This document shows positions 45,935-57,409 of a DNA stretch of 64,000 bases, one piece after another. Both the position numbers and the translations under genes were made by a program. Source of the stretch: Asterochloris sp. CNOR1. Lineage: Eukaryota; Chlorophyta; Trebouxiophyceae; Trebouxiales; Trebouxiaceae. Position 1 is the stretch's first letter. Each line of letters starts with the position of its first letter. Location: contig OZ017755.1 in the NCBI GenBank assembly GCA_963969365.1, forward strand, positions 1,860,001 through 1,924,000, read 5' to 3'. A model generated the notes under the pieces. It saw only the letters and a list, made by a program, of their open reading frames with translations. It was not told the DNA's origin and did not search any database.

Positions 45935-48900
45935 TGTTGAGAGGCAGTCAGACCAGACATGCCAGTCCAGCCTATGACAGTGTCCCACACTGGTCAAGAA
46001 GATTCTGCAATCTACCCTGCATGTTCAAGAAGCTTCTGGAACAGACTCTTCTGGAGCCTTCACATCAACTCATAGCAGCTTCCATGAACTAATATGCTTG
46101 ACAGTTGACCAGTGTATATAAGGGCCTTGGGCCACACACACACTTCACTTCTGTAACACATTTGCTAGCCAGCCACCGCCAATCCTTCAACAGGTTATGG
46201 GCCCAGTCCTCGCCGGCTGCCAGCCACAGAAGCCGTCTCTGCCTTAAGGAGCCAACCACCAGAGGAGTGGGCACAGCAAAGGAAGGCAAGACTACACCTG
46301 GGACCAAGATGACCAATGTGGACATTGACAAGCTGGATACAGACAACTATGCTGTATGGAGCGTCAAGATGAAGGCCTTCCTCATCATCAAGGACCTCTG
46401 GGGCGCTGTGTCTGGGCAGGGTGAGCCCAAGGCTGGAGCAGACGAGAAGGCACTGGCTCAGCTGTCTCTCCACGTCAAGGACCACCACCTACATATGCTG
46501 TCCAAGGCAACGACAGCAGCAGAGGCTTGGCAGAAGCTGGAGGCAGTCTAGCAAGCCAAGAGCCCAGCAAGGCAGCTACACCTCAAGAGAGAGCTCAACA
46601 GCCTACGCAAGGAGCCCCATGAGCCTCTGGTCCAGTACGTGAACCGGGCCACAGACATGCGGGATCAGCTGCTGGCCGCTGGCCACACTGTGGAGGATCA
46701 GGAGCTCATCATGTGCATCCTGGCTGGGCTGCCCAGAGAGTTTGACACTGTCGTGGCTGTCCTGGAGATCACAGATAGCAAGCTGGAGCTGGGGGCCGTG
46801 CTGGCCAAGCTGCTGCAAGCAGAGCAGCGACTGGGCGGCGGAGAGAGGGCTGACAACCGTGCCCTCTTCACCAACAAGGCCAGCAAGCCACAGCACAGAG
46901 CTGGCACTGGCAGCTCAGGTAATGCCAAGGAGTGCTGGTACTGTGGCAAGCGGGGACACCTCAAGGCAGAGTGTCAGAAGAAGGAGCGGGACGAGCAGAG
47001 AGGGCACAGCTGGGCACGCTGGAGCCCCAGTGGCCCCAATCCCAGCATGGGAGACAGTGGCCACCGCAACGTGCTGCCGTGGGGGCCACAGTCGTCAACT
47101 GGGACATGGACTGGGTGCTGGACTCAGGAGCATCCAACCACATCACAGGCAACAAGGACCTGCTCAGCAACGTCAGGGCAGCAGACCGCAACATCACGGT
47201 CTGCTTTGCCAATGGCACCATTGGCGAGGCCCAAGCCATGGGCGATGCTCTCTTGGAGACAGACAGAGCAACCATTGTGCTGAAGGGTGTTCTCTACATC
47301 CCAACAGCAGCCGCCAACCTGTTCTCCATCACCACGGCAACTGGGCAGGGCACCAAGTTCAACTTTGGGCCCACATGCTGCTCCATCAGGCAGCATGGCA
47401 GAGACATTGGTGCCGCCAAGCGCGGCTCCAATGGCCTCTACTACATCCCAAGCCTGAGGGATGCAGCCACAGCACTGGCGGCCACCCCAAAGCCAGAGAC
47501 AGCAGAGCTCTGGCATCGCCGCTTTGGGCACCTTGGCTACCACAAACTGGAGGCGCTGGTCCGTGAGGACATGGTGGATGGCATCAAAGTCCCTGAGAGG
47601 GACTTCAAGGCTGCAAAGGCAGTAGTCTGCGAGCCTTGCATCCTGGCCAAGCACCACAAGGCGCCATTCCCAGCTTCCAAGCGGGAGAGCACAGAACCTC
47701 TCGAGCTTCTACATATGGACCTATGCGGGCCCATGCCCGTACCTTCACTCGGTGGAAGCAAGTATGTGGCCACCTTCCTGGACGACTTCTCCAAGCTGTC
47801 CATCGTCCGGATCATCACCTACAAGTCAGAAACAACCACAACGGTCCGCGAAGTCCTTCACCTGCTGGAGAACCAGACCAAAAGGAGAGTGCAAGCCATC
47901 CGCACAGACAACGGGCGCGAGTATGTCAACACAAAGCTCACCCAGTACCTCAAGTCCAGAGGCATACTCCACCAGACAACCGTTCCCTACACCCCAGAGC
48001 AGAAAGGCGCGGCCGAAAGGCTCAACCGCACACTCATGGAGCGGGCCAGGGCCATGCTCAGTGACGCTGGGCTGCCCAAGGAGCTCTGGGCAGAAGCTGT
48101 CAACACAGCCAACTACATCAGGTGTCGCTCACCTGCTGCCAAGAAGCTAAGGACCCCGTGGGAGCTGTTCTTCGGTCAGAAGCCGGATGTCTCCCACATG
48201 CGAACCTTTGGAGCAACAGCCTACAGCCACCTACCTGAGGAGAAGAGGCAGAAGCTGGACAACCGCAGCATCCGTGGAGTCATGGTGGGCTACCCAGACA
48301 GCACCAAGGGCTACCGCATACTGCTGGACAACCAGACAGTCATCATCAGCCGAAGTGTCATCTTTGATGAGGGCACTGGAGTCACCAGCATCGGTAGCAA
48401 ACATGCACCACAGTGGGAGGCTGACGACTCTGAGTCAGACCCTGAGGAGCAAGCTCAAGAGGAGCAAGTGTTGGTGCATCAGGAGTTGCCAGAGGAGCCG
48501 CCAGACTCAGACCAACCACCAGCACCTCAGCCTCAGACCACTCTGCGCCGATCCACCAGAGCCCCACGCCCGCCATCTGAATGGTGGAAGCAGCCAACTG
48601 CTGCTGGAGCCAAAGCCAGCTTCAGCTCCAAGTGTGACACAGCAAACGCCACGTCAGCCACCCTCATGGAGCCAGACACCTACGAAGAAGCTATGGCCTC
48701 AGAGGAAGCAGAGCAGTGGCAGCAAGCCATGGACGAGGAGATTGCCTCTCTCATGGCAAACAGAACCTGGACGCTGGAGGAAGCTACCACCTGGTCTTCA
48801 AGCCATCCCAGTCAAGTGGGTCTTCCAAGTGAAGACAGCAGCCAACGGCGGAGCAGAGCGCTACAAGGCACGGCTGGTGGCCAAGGGCTACAGACAACGT

Positions 48901-50514
48901 GAAGGCATCGACTTCGATGAGGTCTTTGCACCAGTCAGCAAGTACGCCACGCTGAGGATACTGCTGGCAATTGTGGCGGCTGAGGACCTGGAGCTGCACC
49001 AGCTGGACATCAAAACAGCCTTCCTCAACGGCACCATTGAGGAGGACATCTACCTGCAACAGCCACCTGGCTACAAGGAGGGACCCGGCAAATTGGCCTG
49101 CCACCTGCACCGCGCTCTGTACGGATTGCGCCAAGCTCCGCGGCAGTGGCATGCTCGCCTAAAGCAGGAGCTGGAAGCCATTGGCTTCACAGAGTCAGAA
49201 GCTGACCCTGGCCTCTTCAGCTACCACAGCAAAGAAGACACCATCCACCTGCTGGTCTACGTCGACGACATCCTCATCGCGGCTCAGAGCCTCTCCTCTG
49301 TGGAGTGGGCCAAGAGGAAGGTCATGACAGCCTTCGAGGCAAGGGACCTGGGGGAGGCACAGATCTACCTGGGCATGCTGATCGAGCGCGACCGCACCAG
49401 GCAGAGCCTCAAGCTCAGCCAGCAGCGCATGACAACCCAGCTGCTCTCCAAGTACCAGAGGCAAGATGCCAAGCCCAAGTCAGTGCCGCTCACAGCCTCC
49501 ACCAAGCTGACCAAGGACGAGGGGGAGCCTTTCGACAAGCACAAGTATGGCTTCAGCCAGCTCATTGGGAGACTCGTGTACCTGGCAGTGTGCACACGGC
49601 CAGACATTGCGCAAGCCGTGGGAGCCCTGGCCAGATACATGACAACACCAACCACCATCCACTGGGCAGCGGCCCTTGGAGTTCTGCGCTACCTCGCTGG
49701 TACCAGAGGCCAAGGCATCTGCTTTGGCAGAGGCGCCAGCAGCAACCAGCTGCTGGGCTACTGTGACTCAGACTACGCTGGAGACCTTGACACCAGACGC
49801 TCAACCACCGGCTACGTCTTCATACTCAACGGAGGTGCCATCACCTGGTCAAGCCGGCGCCAGCAGACAGTTGCGGCATCCACAACAGAGGCAGAGTACA
49901 TGGCAGCAGCAGCTGCTACCAAGGAGGCCCTCTGGCTTCGCAAGCTCATCGATGACCTACAGAGGACAGTCAGCACCATCACCATCCGTGCAGACAACCA
50001 AGGGGCTGTCAAGCTCCTCAAGAACCCCATCACATCCTTGCGGTCCAAGCACATCGACGTCATCTACCACTTTGCAAGGGAGAGAGTGGCACGCAAGGAG
50101 GTGGCCTTCGAGTACGTGAGTACAGAGCACATGCTGGCAGACTTCCTGACCAAGCCTGTGGCTGAAGGCAAGCACACCTTCTGTCGCGACGGCTTGGGGC
50201 TACTTAACTGACAACACGGCCTCAAAGTTCTGGACACCCATCACAGCCTGCGTGGGAGTGTTGAGAGGCAGTCAGACCAGACATGCCAGTCCAGCCTGTG
50301 ACAGTGTCCCACACTGGTCAAGAAGATTCTGCAATCTACCCTGCATGTTCAAGAAGCTTCTGGAACAGACTCTTCTGGAGCCTTCACATCAACTCATAGC
50401 AGCTTCCATGAACTAATATGCTTGACCGTTGACCAGTGTATATAAGGGCCTTGGGCCACACACACACTTAACCTGTAACACATTTGCTAGCCAGCCACCG
50501 CCAATCCTTCAACA
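45935..50514 (+). mobile_element. Ty1/copia LTR retrotransposon, near complete, a few breaks
   Basis: LTRs at 45935-46192 and 50259-50514 begin TGTTGA and end TCAACA, with a handful of differences (fairly young). Target duplication CCTAC at 45930-45934 and 50515-50519 is perfect. Parts in order: half-tRNA primer site (46193-46207); gag with zinc knuckle CWYCGKRGHLKAEC; protease WVLDSGASNHI; GAG-pre-integrase HRRFGHLGYH; integrase (HMDLCGPM, TDNGREYVN, QKGAAERLNRTLMERA); reverse transcriptase (HQLDIKTAFLNG, YVDD); RNase H (CDSDYAGDLDTRRSTTGY, EAEYMA). The order integrase before reverse transcriptase defines copia. It looks broken by a few changes. It lies inside KDZ-like copy C. Confidence 0.95.
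46193..46207 (+). other. Copia primer-binding site, half-tRNA(iMet) type
   Basis: GGTTATGGGCCCAGT directly follows the 5' LTR. It is complementary to the anticodon stem-loop of initiator tRNA-Met (contains TGGGCCCATAACC in reverse complement) rather than to a tRNA 3' end, as in Drosophila copia. The same site is at 57627-57641 and, on the minus strand, at about 33858-33872. Confidence 0.85.
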
Positions 50515-51212
50515 CCTACAGGCAAGGGCCGCCTTCTGGTAGCCAGGATGGGGCGTGCCCGCTGCAATGTGTCCGGGCTCAGCTGCACCGGAGAGAGCGG
50601 CTGCTCTACAGCAGGCTCCTCAAGGCTGGCAGCCAGGATTACGTCCCTGGCAATGGTGTCAACGTCCACATCAACATACTCCTCCACTGCTGCTGCATGG
50701 ACAGGCTATCATCTTAGCGGTCACTTTAAGCAAAGCAGTGCTCAGCCGGTCACATGAACATGGCCGCCCGTTCCCCCTGTCTGCTCACCTGGCTTACGCC
50801 TTCTCTTGCCTGGCATGATGCTTAGCTGTCACAGCAGGAAGCCTGCAGGCTCACGAAACAAAGTAAAACTTCGGGAGATGAATAAAGCAGCTTTATGGGA
50901 GCAAGCTTGTGTTGCATGCAGACAGCTTGTTTGCAGCCTTTCAATGTATCATCACAAGACAGGCTTCAGGGTGCAGCTGTGCATCAGTGTCCATTACAGA
51001 TCCAGTCTCCTTCTGCCAGCAAAACCAGATGCTTGACCGTGGCCTTGCGGGCATCTTCTTGGAGGAGCAAGCTGTGCACAGCACCTGAACCATCTCAAGA
51101 GGCAAAGCCTGCAAGGATCGGGCACCTGGCTGCGTTTGGGAAAACCACTTGTCACCTTCCCGGGGTGACAAATAATAATTACCTGCCCTGGATGACGCCC
51201 CCCTGTACTTAG
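50515..51212 (-). pseudogene. KDZ-like copy C, proximal piece with leader
   Basis: The minus-strand text VDVDTIARDVILAASLEEPAVEQPLSPVQLSP parallels the start of the copy B protein in short matching blocks, and the first exon MPGKRRRKPG lies at about 50817-50790. The leader to 51212 matches those of B and D, ending at ACTTAGCTG. The Copia element at 45935-50514 splits this copy. Confidence 0.6.
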
Positions 51213-51715
51213 CTGTAAAAACGCCAGACTAGCGGGCATTGATCTTTTGTTAACAAGAGTGAACCTCCTCGCCCGTGGAAGCAAAAACAGCTTTTCGTAC
51301 CACTAAACAACATTTGGCAAGGAAACCTATCAATCGACCAAACCAACAAAACTTTCAGGGCAACGGTTCCTCCAGAGACCAAATTTGAAACTCAAGTGTA
51401 TGCATTAAACAGAAAAGCAGGTGGACGTCATACACTTTGCTTCCCCGGTTACAGGCCCACAGGCTTCTGGCTGCAGCTGTGCATCAATTACTGTCACATA
51501 TCCAGTCTTCTGCCAGCAATGTCAGGTGTTTGACCGAGGCATTGTGGGCATTTGCGTGAGGCAAGTTGTGCACAGCAATTAGACCATCTACAGAGGCTGA
51601 ACTGCTAGGAGATGGCAACTGGCTGCATTCAGAAACCAGATTGTCACCACCTCCCGATGAAAACACTTCCGCCCCCCCCCGGGTGACGCGCACCTGTGAC
51701 TTAGCTGGCTGGAGA
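51213..51715 (-). pseudogene. KDZ-like copy D, leader fragment
   Basis: About 51470-51705 aligns with the leaders of copies B and C (CAGCTGTGCATCA, CCAGTCTTCTGCCAGCAA, TGACTTAGCTGG). No coding part is present; the stretch 51213-51470 shows nothing I can identify. Confidence 0.5.
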
Positions 51716-51972
51716 TGTTGAGAGGCAGTCAGACCAGACATGCCAGTCCAGTCTGTGAGAGTGTCCCACACTAGTCAAGAACATTCTGCAATCTACCCTG
51801 CATGTTCAAGAAGCTTCTGGAACAGACTCTTCTGGAGCCTTCACATTAACTCATAGCAGCTTCCATGAACTATATGCTTGACCGTTGACCAGTGTATATA
51901 AGGGCCTTGGGCCACACATACACTTCACTTCTGTAACACATTTGCTAGCCAGCCACCGCCAATCCTTCAACA
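51716..51972 (+). mobile_element. Solo Copia LTR with imperfect target duplication
   Basis: Full LTR from TGTTGA to TCAACA. Flanks are GGAGA (51711-51715) and GGAGG (51973-51977), four of five bases matching. This is typical of LTR-LTR recombination after insertion. Confidence 0.85.
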
Positions 51973-52437
51973 GGAGGAGCAGGCGACAGCCACATCGTCT
52001 GGCTCTAGCTGCACCACCCCGTCCCCGTTGTCATCGCAACTCCACCCTGGTCCTTGCATGCTGTCATATGCTCCCAGTCGCAATCGTCTCTAGAACAACT
52101 TGATATGCACGACTTGCCTTGCATGTGAGTTCGGCTTAGGATTTTTTTCCGCCAGCCTGCTGGCTTACAGGCTTACTTCAGCTGGTGGCAGGGCAACAGC
52201 TTTTTTAAAGCAGTAGGCGAGGAGTGAAGTGCGCCAGGGAAAGCCGGCAGGTGGTCTTCTCCTGCCTCGTGCTCAGCGTTCTCCTGCATCATGATTGCCT
52301 GCGACCATCCGAGTTCGCTAACACTAGTGCTATGGCTGCGGGCATGGTAGCAGCCAGGCTGCGGCAGCAGCCCCGCCACCAGAAGGACGTCTTCTGCCGG
52401 CAGAGGCTGCTGGGCTGGGCAGCCCCAAGAGAGGTGC
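51973..52437. other. Short unique stretch, possibly interrupted coding sequence
   Basis: A plus-strand frame (52224-52442) reads SCLVLSVLLHHDCLRPSEF then an Arg/Gln-rich part and runs exactly into the first LTR of the array. It has no recognisable family. It may be chance or the edge of a gene cut by the insertion. Confidence 0.2.
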
Positions 52438-52680
52438 TGTAGCACACAGCTACCTACTAGAACCTACCAGACCTGCCAGACACTTCTACTGCACCTGCCA
52501 GAAGTTTCCACTGCACCTGCCAGAACCTTCCATGAGCTTCCCTTAACATTGATATCAAATATGGTATATATAGCACTCTGTTCACCTTGCTAGCAGACCT
52601 CTCATACTTCACACACCTCACATCCTTGTACCTGGCCTCAGGGCCCAAGTCCATAGCAACCATGTAACCCCTGGGCCACA
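52438..52680 (+). repeat. Array LTR 1
   Basis: TGTAGCACAC to GGGCCACA, 243 bases, with a GGTATATATAGCAC promoter-like box. It follows directly on the interrupted frame at 52224-52442. Confidence 0.9.
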
Positions 52681-52708
52681 ACTTGGTTTCGGAGGTTATG
52701 TTCGATCT

Positions 52709-53275
52709 TTGCCCATGGACCCAGCAGCCATGCAAGCCAAGTCCATGGAGCTCGAGGCTTCCCTGGTCACAGCCACCGGTGCCCTACAGCAGCTGAGCAC
52801 ACAGCAGGCTGTCCACTCAGCACCCAAGCCACCCAAACCACCCAAGCCAGACAAGTTCCAAGGAGACCGCAAAGGTGCAGCATCCAACTGGCTGCACCAG
52901 ATGACACTCTACCTCACCCTCTCGGACTCCTGGGCACCGCACAGGCCGTGCCCCACGCCGTGTCCTTCCTCATTGGAGCTGCAAGAACCTGGTGGCGCAC
53001 CCAAGAAGCTTCCGGAAGCCCACCAACCACCTGGACAACATTCAAGGCTGCCTTCCTTGGGGCCTTCCAGACCCTTGATGCTGAGCGCATCGCCAGAGAC
53101 AACATGGAGAACCTCACGCTCTCACCAGGCGAGCGTGACTTCCTCCTCAGAGACAAGCAGAGCTTCCGCTGCCACCAACTTGGGCACCGTGCTCGAGAGC
53201 GCACTCCGTCAGCCACCGTGCGTCCAACAACATCCTCAGCACAAGAGCACCCCAGAGACTAGCCGCCCAACCTGA
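52709..53275 (+). pseudogene. Gag-like fossil of array unit 1
   Basis: Related to the gag of units 2 and 3 but broken. The N-terminal helical and Pro/Lys parts are clear. Confidence 0.8.
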
Positions 53276-54008
53276 TCACACAGCTTTGGCACAGATCTGC
53301 GCCAGCAGAGCCACGCCAATATCGACAACCCAGACCAAGATCACCCAAGTCCAAGGTACATCCTTGCAGACTAGAGCGGACCGGCTCAGGCAGGGGTGAC
53401 CCTTGGGCAGCAACTCCCAGACCACAACACCTCAGTGACTACCACAGCTTGTGCCACATCATGGATCCTAAGACACCGGAGACAACACCATCGCAGAGAC
53501 CACACCATCGCAGAGACCATGCCATCGCAGAGACAAAACCATCGCAGAGACCACAGCATCGCAGAGACCACCCGGTTACAGAGCACCTTGCGGACCAGAA
53601 TCCAAGGACCTGGACACCCATCACAGATCACAGTGGACCCAATGAGACCCCAAGGACAACACCATCGCAGAGAGCATCACCTGGGCACAGCGCACCTTGC
53701 GGACAAGATCCAAGGACCTGGCCACCCAACACAGATCCCCAGTGAGACACCAAGGACCCTGCAGACTAGAGCGCACTGGCTCAGGCATGGGTGAGACACC
53801 AAGGACAACACCATCGTCTTCGCAGCGAAATACTACAACCTCGTCATGGAGTGAGCACAGTGCACCTTGCGGCCAAGAATCTAAGGACCCGAGCAACCAA
53901 CGCAGACCACATTGGACCACAGCAACGCAATGCACTTGGCACATCCCAACGTGCGCCACACAACATGGAGCCCTCCCCAAGGAGCTTCAGTATTAAAGGG
54001 GGGAAGGA

Positions 54009-54253
54009 TGTAGCACACAGCTACCTACTAGAACCTACCAGACCTGCCAGACACTTCTACTGCACCTGCCAGAAGTTTCCACTGCACCTGCCAGAACCTT
54101 CCATGAGCTTACCTTCATAAATATTGATAATAATATGGTATATATAGCACTCTGTTCACCTTGCTAGCAGACCTCTCATACTTCACACACCTCACATCCT
54201 TGTACCTGGCCTCAGGGCCAAGTCCATAGCAACCATGTAACCCCTGGGCCACA
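54009..54253 (+). repeat. Array LTR 2, shared by units 1 and 2
   Basis: One LTR serves as the right end of unit 1 and the left end of unit 2; no second LTR or flanking DNA lies between them. Confidence 0.9.
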
Positions 54254-54281
54254 ACTTGGTTTCGGAGGTTATGTTCGATCT

Positions 54282-54839
54282 TTGCCCTTGGACCCAGCAG
54301 CCATGCAAGCCAAGATCATGGAGCTCGAGGCTTCCCTGATCACAGCCACCAGTGCCCTACAGCAGCTCAGCACACAGCAGGCTGTCCACTCAGCACCCAA
54401 GCCACCCAAACCACCCAAGCCAGACAAGTTCCAAGGAGACCACCGCAGTGGTGCAGCATCCAACTGGCTGCACCAGATGACACTCTACCTCACCCTCTCG
54501 GGACTCCTGGGCACCGCACAGGCCGTGCCCCACGCCGTGTCCTTCCTCATAGGAGCTGCAAGAACCTGGTGGCGCACCCAAGAAGCTTCCGGAAGCCCAC
54601 CAACCACCTGGACAACATTCAAGGCTGCCTTCCTTGAGGCCTTCCAGACCCTTGATGCTGAGCGCATCGCCAGAGACAACATGGAGAACCTCACGCTCTC
54701 ACCAGGCGAGCGTGACTTCCTCCTCAGAGACAAGCAGAGCTTCCGCTGCCACCAACTTGGGCACCGTGCTCGAGAGCGCACTCCGTCAGCCACCGTGCGT
54801 CCAACAACATCCTCAGCACAAGAGCACCCCAGAGACTAG
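54282..54839 (+). CDS. Gag-like protein of array unit 2
   Basis: About 185 codons. Helical start (AKIMELEASLITATSALQQL), Pro/Lys linker (KPPKPPKPDKFQGD), gag fold segment FLIGAARTWWRTQEAS and FKAAFLEAFQTLDAERIA, then a knuckle-like piece RCHQLGHRARE that lacks the full Cys/His set of the chromovirus gag. Closely related to the chromovirus Gag at 38656-39498. Confidence 0.8.
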   Translation: MPLDPAAMQAKIMELEASLITATSALQQLSTQQAVHSAPKPPKPPKPDKFQGDHRSGAASNWLHQMTLYLTLSGLLGTAQAVPHAVSFLIGAARTWWRTQEASGSPPTTWTTFKAAFLEAFQTLDAERIARDNMENLTLSPGERDFLLRDKQSFRCHQLGHRARERTPSATVRPTTSSAQEHPRD

Positions 54840-55067
54840 CCACCCAACCTGATCACACAGCTTTGGCACAGATCTGCGCCAGCAGAGCCACGCCAATATC
54901 GACAACCCAGACCAAGATCACCCAAGTCCAAGGTACATCCTTGCAGACTAGAGCGGACCGGCTCAGGCAGGGGTGACCCTTGGGCAGCAACTCCCAGACC
55001 ACAACACCTCAGTGACTACCACAGCTTGTGCCACATCATGGATCCTGAGACACCGGAGACAACACCA

Positions 55068-55155
55068 TCGCAGAGACCACACCATCGCAGAGACCATGCC
55101 ATCGCAGAGACAAAACCATCGCAGAGACCACAGCATCGCAGAGACCACCCGGTTA
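55068..55155 (+). repeat. Minisatellite of the array internal region (unit 2)
   Basis: About five copies of a 14-17 base motif around CATCGCAGAGACCA. The same tract recurs in units 1 (about 53490-53575) and 3 (about 56646-56733). The chromovirus pol has a shorter related tract near 38010-38055 encoding repeated AETTT. Confidence 0.7.
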
Positions 55156-55585
55156 CAGAGCACCTTGCGGACCAGAATCCAAGGACCTGGACACCCATCA
55201 CAGATCACAGTGGACCCAATGAGACCCCAAGGACAACACCATCGCAGAGAGCATCACCTGGGCACAGCGCACCTTGCGGACAAGATCCAAGGACCTGGCC
55301 ACCCAACACAGATCCCCAGTGAGACACCAAGGACCCTGCAGACTAGAGCGCACTGGCTCAGGCATGGGTGAGACACCAAGGACAACACCATCGTCTTCGC
55401 AGCGAAATACTACAACCTCGTCATGGAGTGAGCACAGTGCACCTTGCGGCCAAGAATCTAAGGACCCGAGCAACCAACGCAGACCACATTGGACCACAGC
55501 AACGCAATGCACTTGGCACATCCCAACGTGCGCCACACAACATGGAGCCCTCCCCAAGGAGCTTCAGTATTAAAGGGGGGAAGGA

Positions 55586-55831
55586 TGTAGCACACAGCTA
55601 CCTACTAGAACCTACCAGACCTGCCAGACACTTCTACTGCACCTGCCAGAAGTTTCCACTGCACCTGCCAGAACCTTCCATGAGCTTACCTTCATAAATA
55701 TTGATAATAATATGGTATATATAGCACTCTGTTCACCTTGCTAGCAGACCTCTCATACTTCACACACCTCACATCCTTGTACCTGGCCTCAGGGCCCAAG
55801 TCCATAGCAACCATGTAACCCCTGGGCCACA
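55586..55831 (+). repeat. Array LTR 3, shared by units 2 and 3
   Basis: As LTR 2; 246 bases, nearly identical to LTR 4. Confidence 0.9.
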
Positions 55832-55859
55832 ACTTGGTTTCGGAGGTTATGTTCGATCT

Positions 55860-56417
55860 TTGCCCTTGGACCCAGCAGCCATGCAAGCCAAGATCATGGA
55901 GCTCGAGGCTTCCCTGATCACAGCCACCAGTGCCCTACAGCAGCTCAGCACACAGCAGGCTGTCCACTCAGCACCCAAGCCACCCAAACCACCCAAGCCA
56001 GACAAGTTCCAAGGAGACCACCGCAGTGGTGCAGCATCCAACTGGCTGCACCAGATGACACTCTACCTCACCCTCTCGGGACTCCTGGGCACCGCACAGG
56101 CCGTGCCCCACGCCGTGTCCTTCCTCATAGGAGCTGCAAGAACCTGGTGGCGCACCCAAGAAGCTTCCGGAAGCCCACCAACCACCTGGACAACATTCAA
56201 GGCTGCCTTCCTTGAGGCCTTCCAGACCCTTGATGCTGAGCGCATCGCCAGAGACAACATGGAGAACCTCACGCTCTCACCAGGCGAGCGTGACTTCCTC
56301 CTCAGAGACAAGCAGAGCTTCCGCTGCCACCAACTTGGGCACCGTGCTCGAGAGCGCACTCCGTCAGCCACCGTGCGTCCAACAACATCCTCAGCACAAG
56401 AGCACCCCAGAGACTAG
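55860..56417 (+). CDS. Gag-like protein of array unit 3
   Basis: Same 185-codon product as unit 2, identical as far as I can read it. This points to very recent duplication of the unit. Confidence 0.8.
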   Translation: MPLDPAAMQAKIMELEASLITATSALQQLSTQQAVHSAPKPPKPPKPDKFQGDHRSGAASNWLHQMTLYLTLSGLLGTAQAVPHAVSFLIGAARTWWRTQEASGSPPTTWTTFKAAFLEAFQTLDAERIARDNMENLTLSPGERDFLLRDKQSFRCHQLGHRARERTPSATVRPTTSSAQEHPRD

Positions 56418-57163
56418 CCGCCCAACCTGATCACACAGCTTTGGCACAGATCTGCGCCAGCAGAGCCACGCCAATATCGACAACCCAGACCAAGATCACC
56501 CAAGTCCAAGGTACATCCTTGCAGACTAGAGCGGACCGGCTCAGGCAGGGGTGACCCTTGGGCAGCAACTCCCAGACCACAACACCTCAGTGACTACCAC
56601 AGCTTGTGCCACATCATGGATCCTGAGACACCGGAGACAACACCATCGCAGAGACCACACCATCGCAGAGACCATGCCATCGCAGAGACAAAACCATCGC
56701 AGAGACCACAGCATCGCAGAGACCACCCGGTTACAGAGCACCTTGCGGACCAGAATCCAAGGACCTGGACACCCATCACAGATCACAGTGGACCCAATGA
56801 GACCCCAAGGACAACACCATCGCAGAGAGCATCACCTGGGCACAGCGCACCTTGCGGACAAGATCCAAGGACCTGGCCACCCAACACAGATCCCCAGTGA
56901 GACACCAAGGACCCTGCAGACTAGAGCGCACTGGCTCAGGCATGGGTGAGACACCAAGGACAACACCATCGTCTTCGCAGCGAAATACTACAACCTCGTC
57001 ATGGAGTGAGCACAGTGCACCTTGCGGCCAAGAATCTAAGGACCCGAGCAACCAACGCAGACCACATTGGACCACAGCAACGCAATGCACTTGGCACATC
57101 CCAACGTGCGCCACACAACATGGAGCCCTCCCCAAGGAGCTTCAGTATTAAAGGGGGGAAGGA

Positions 57164-57409
57164 TGTAGCACACAGCTACCTACTAGAACCTACCAGACCT
57201 GCCAGACACTTCTACTGCACCTGCCAGAAGTTTCCACTGCACCTGCCAGAACCTTCCATGAGCTTACCTTCATAAATATTGATAATAATATGGTATATAT
57301 AGCACTCTGTTCACCTTGCTAGCAGACCTCTCATACTTCACACACCTCACATCCTTGTACCTGGCCTCAGGGCCCAAGTCCATAGCAACCATGTAACCCC
57401 TGGGCCACA
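57164..57409 (+). repeat. Array LTR 4, right end of the array
   Basis: Ends GGGCCACA at 57409 and is followed without any spacer by Copia sequence. Confidence 0.9.

Larger units (their letters stand above)
52438..57409 (+). mobile_element. Tandem array of a gag-only (TR-GAG-like) LTR element: 4 LTRs, 3 internal regions
   Basis: LTRs lie at 52438-52680, 54009-54253, 55586-55831 and 57164-57409, separated by three internal regions, giving a period of about 1,571-1,578 bases. Units 2 and 3 are almost identical; unit 1 is slightly different. Each internal region starts with the same TTGGTTTCGGAGG primer-site candidate as the chromovirus, encodes a gag-like protein, and ends in the purine tract AAAGGGGGGAAGGA. 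No protease, reverse transcriptase or integrase is present, so it is non-autonomous and probably used the chromovirus machinery. Left flank is GGTGC; the right end abuts a Copia copy, so no target duplication can be paired. Confidence 0.9.

Noticed and set aside
53490-53575. CRISPR-like array (regular short repeats)
   Set aside because: Repeats are imperfect, without unique spacers of constant length, and lie inside a eukaryotic retroelement with related coding repeats in the chromovirus.
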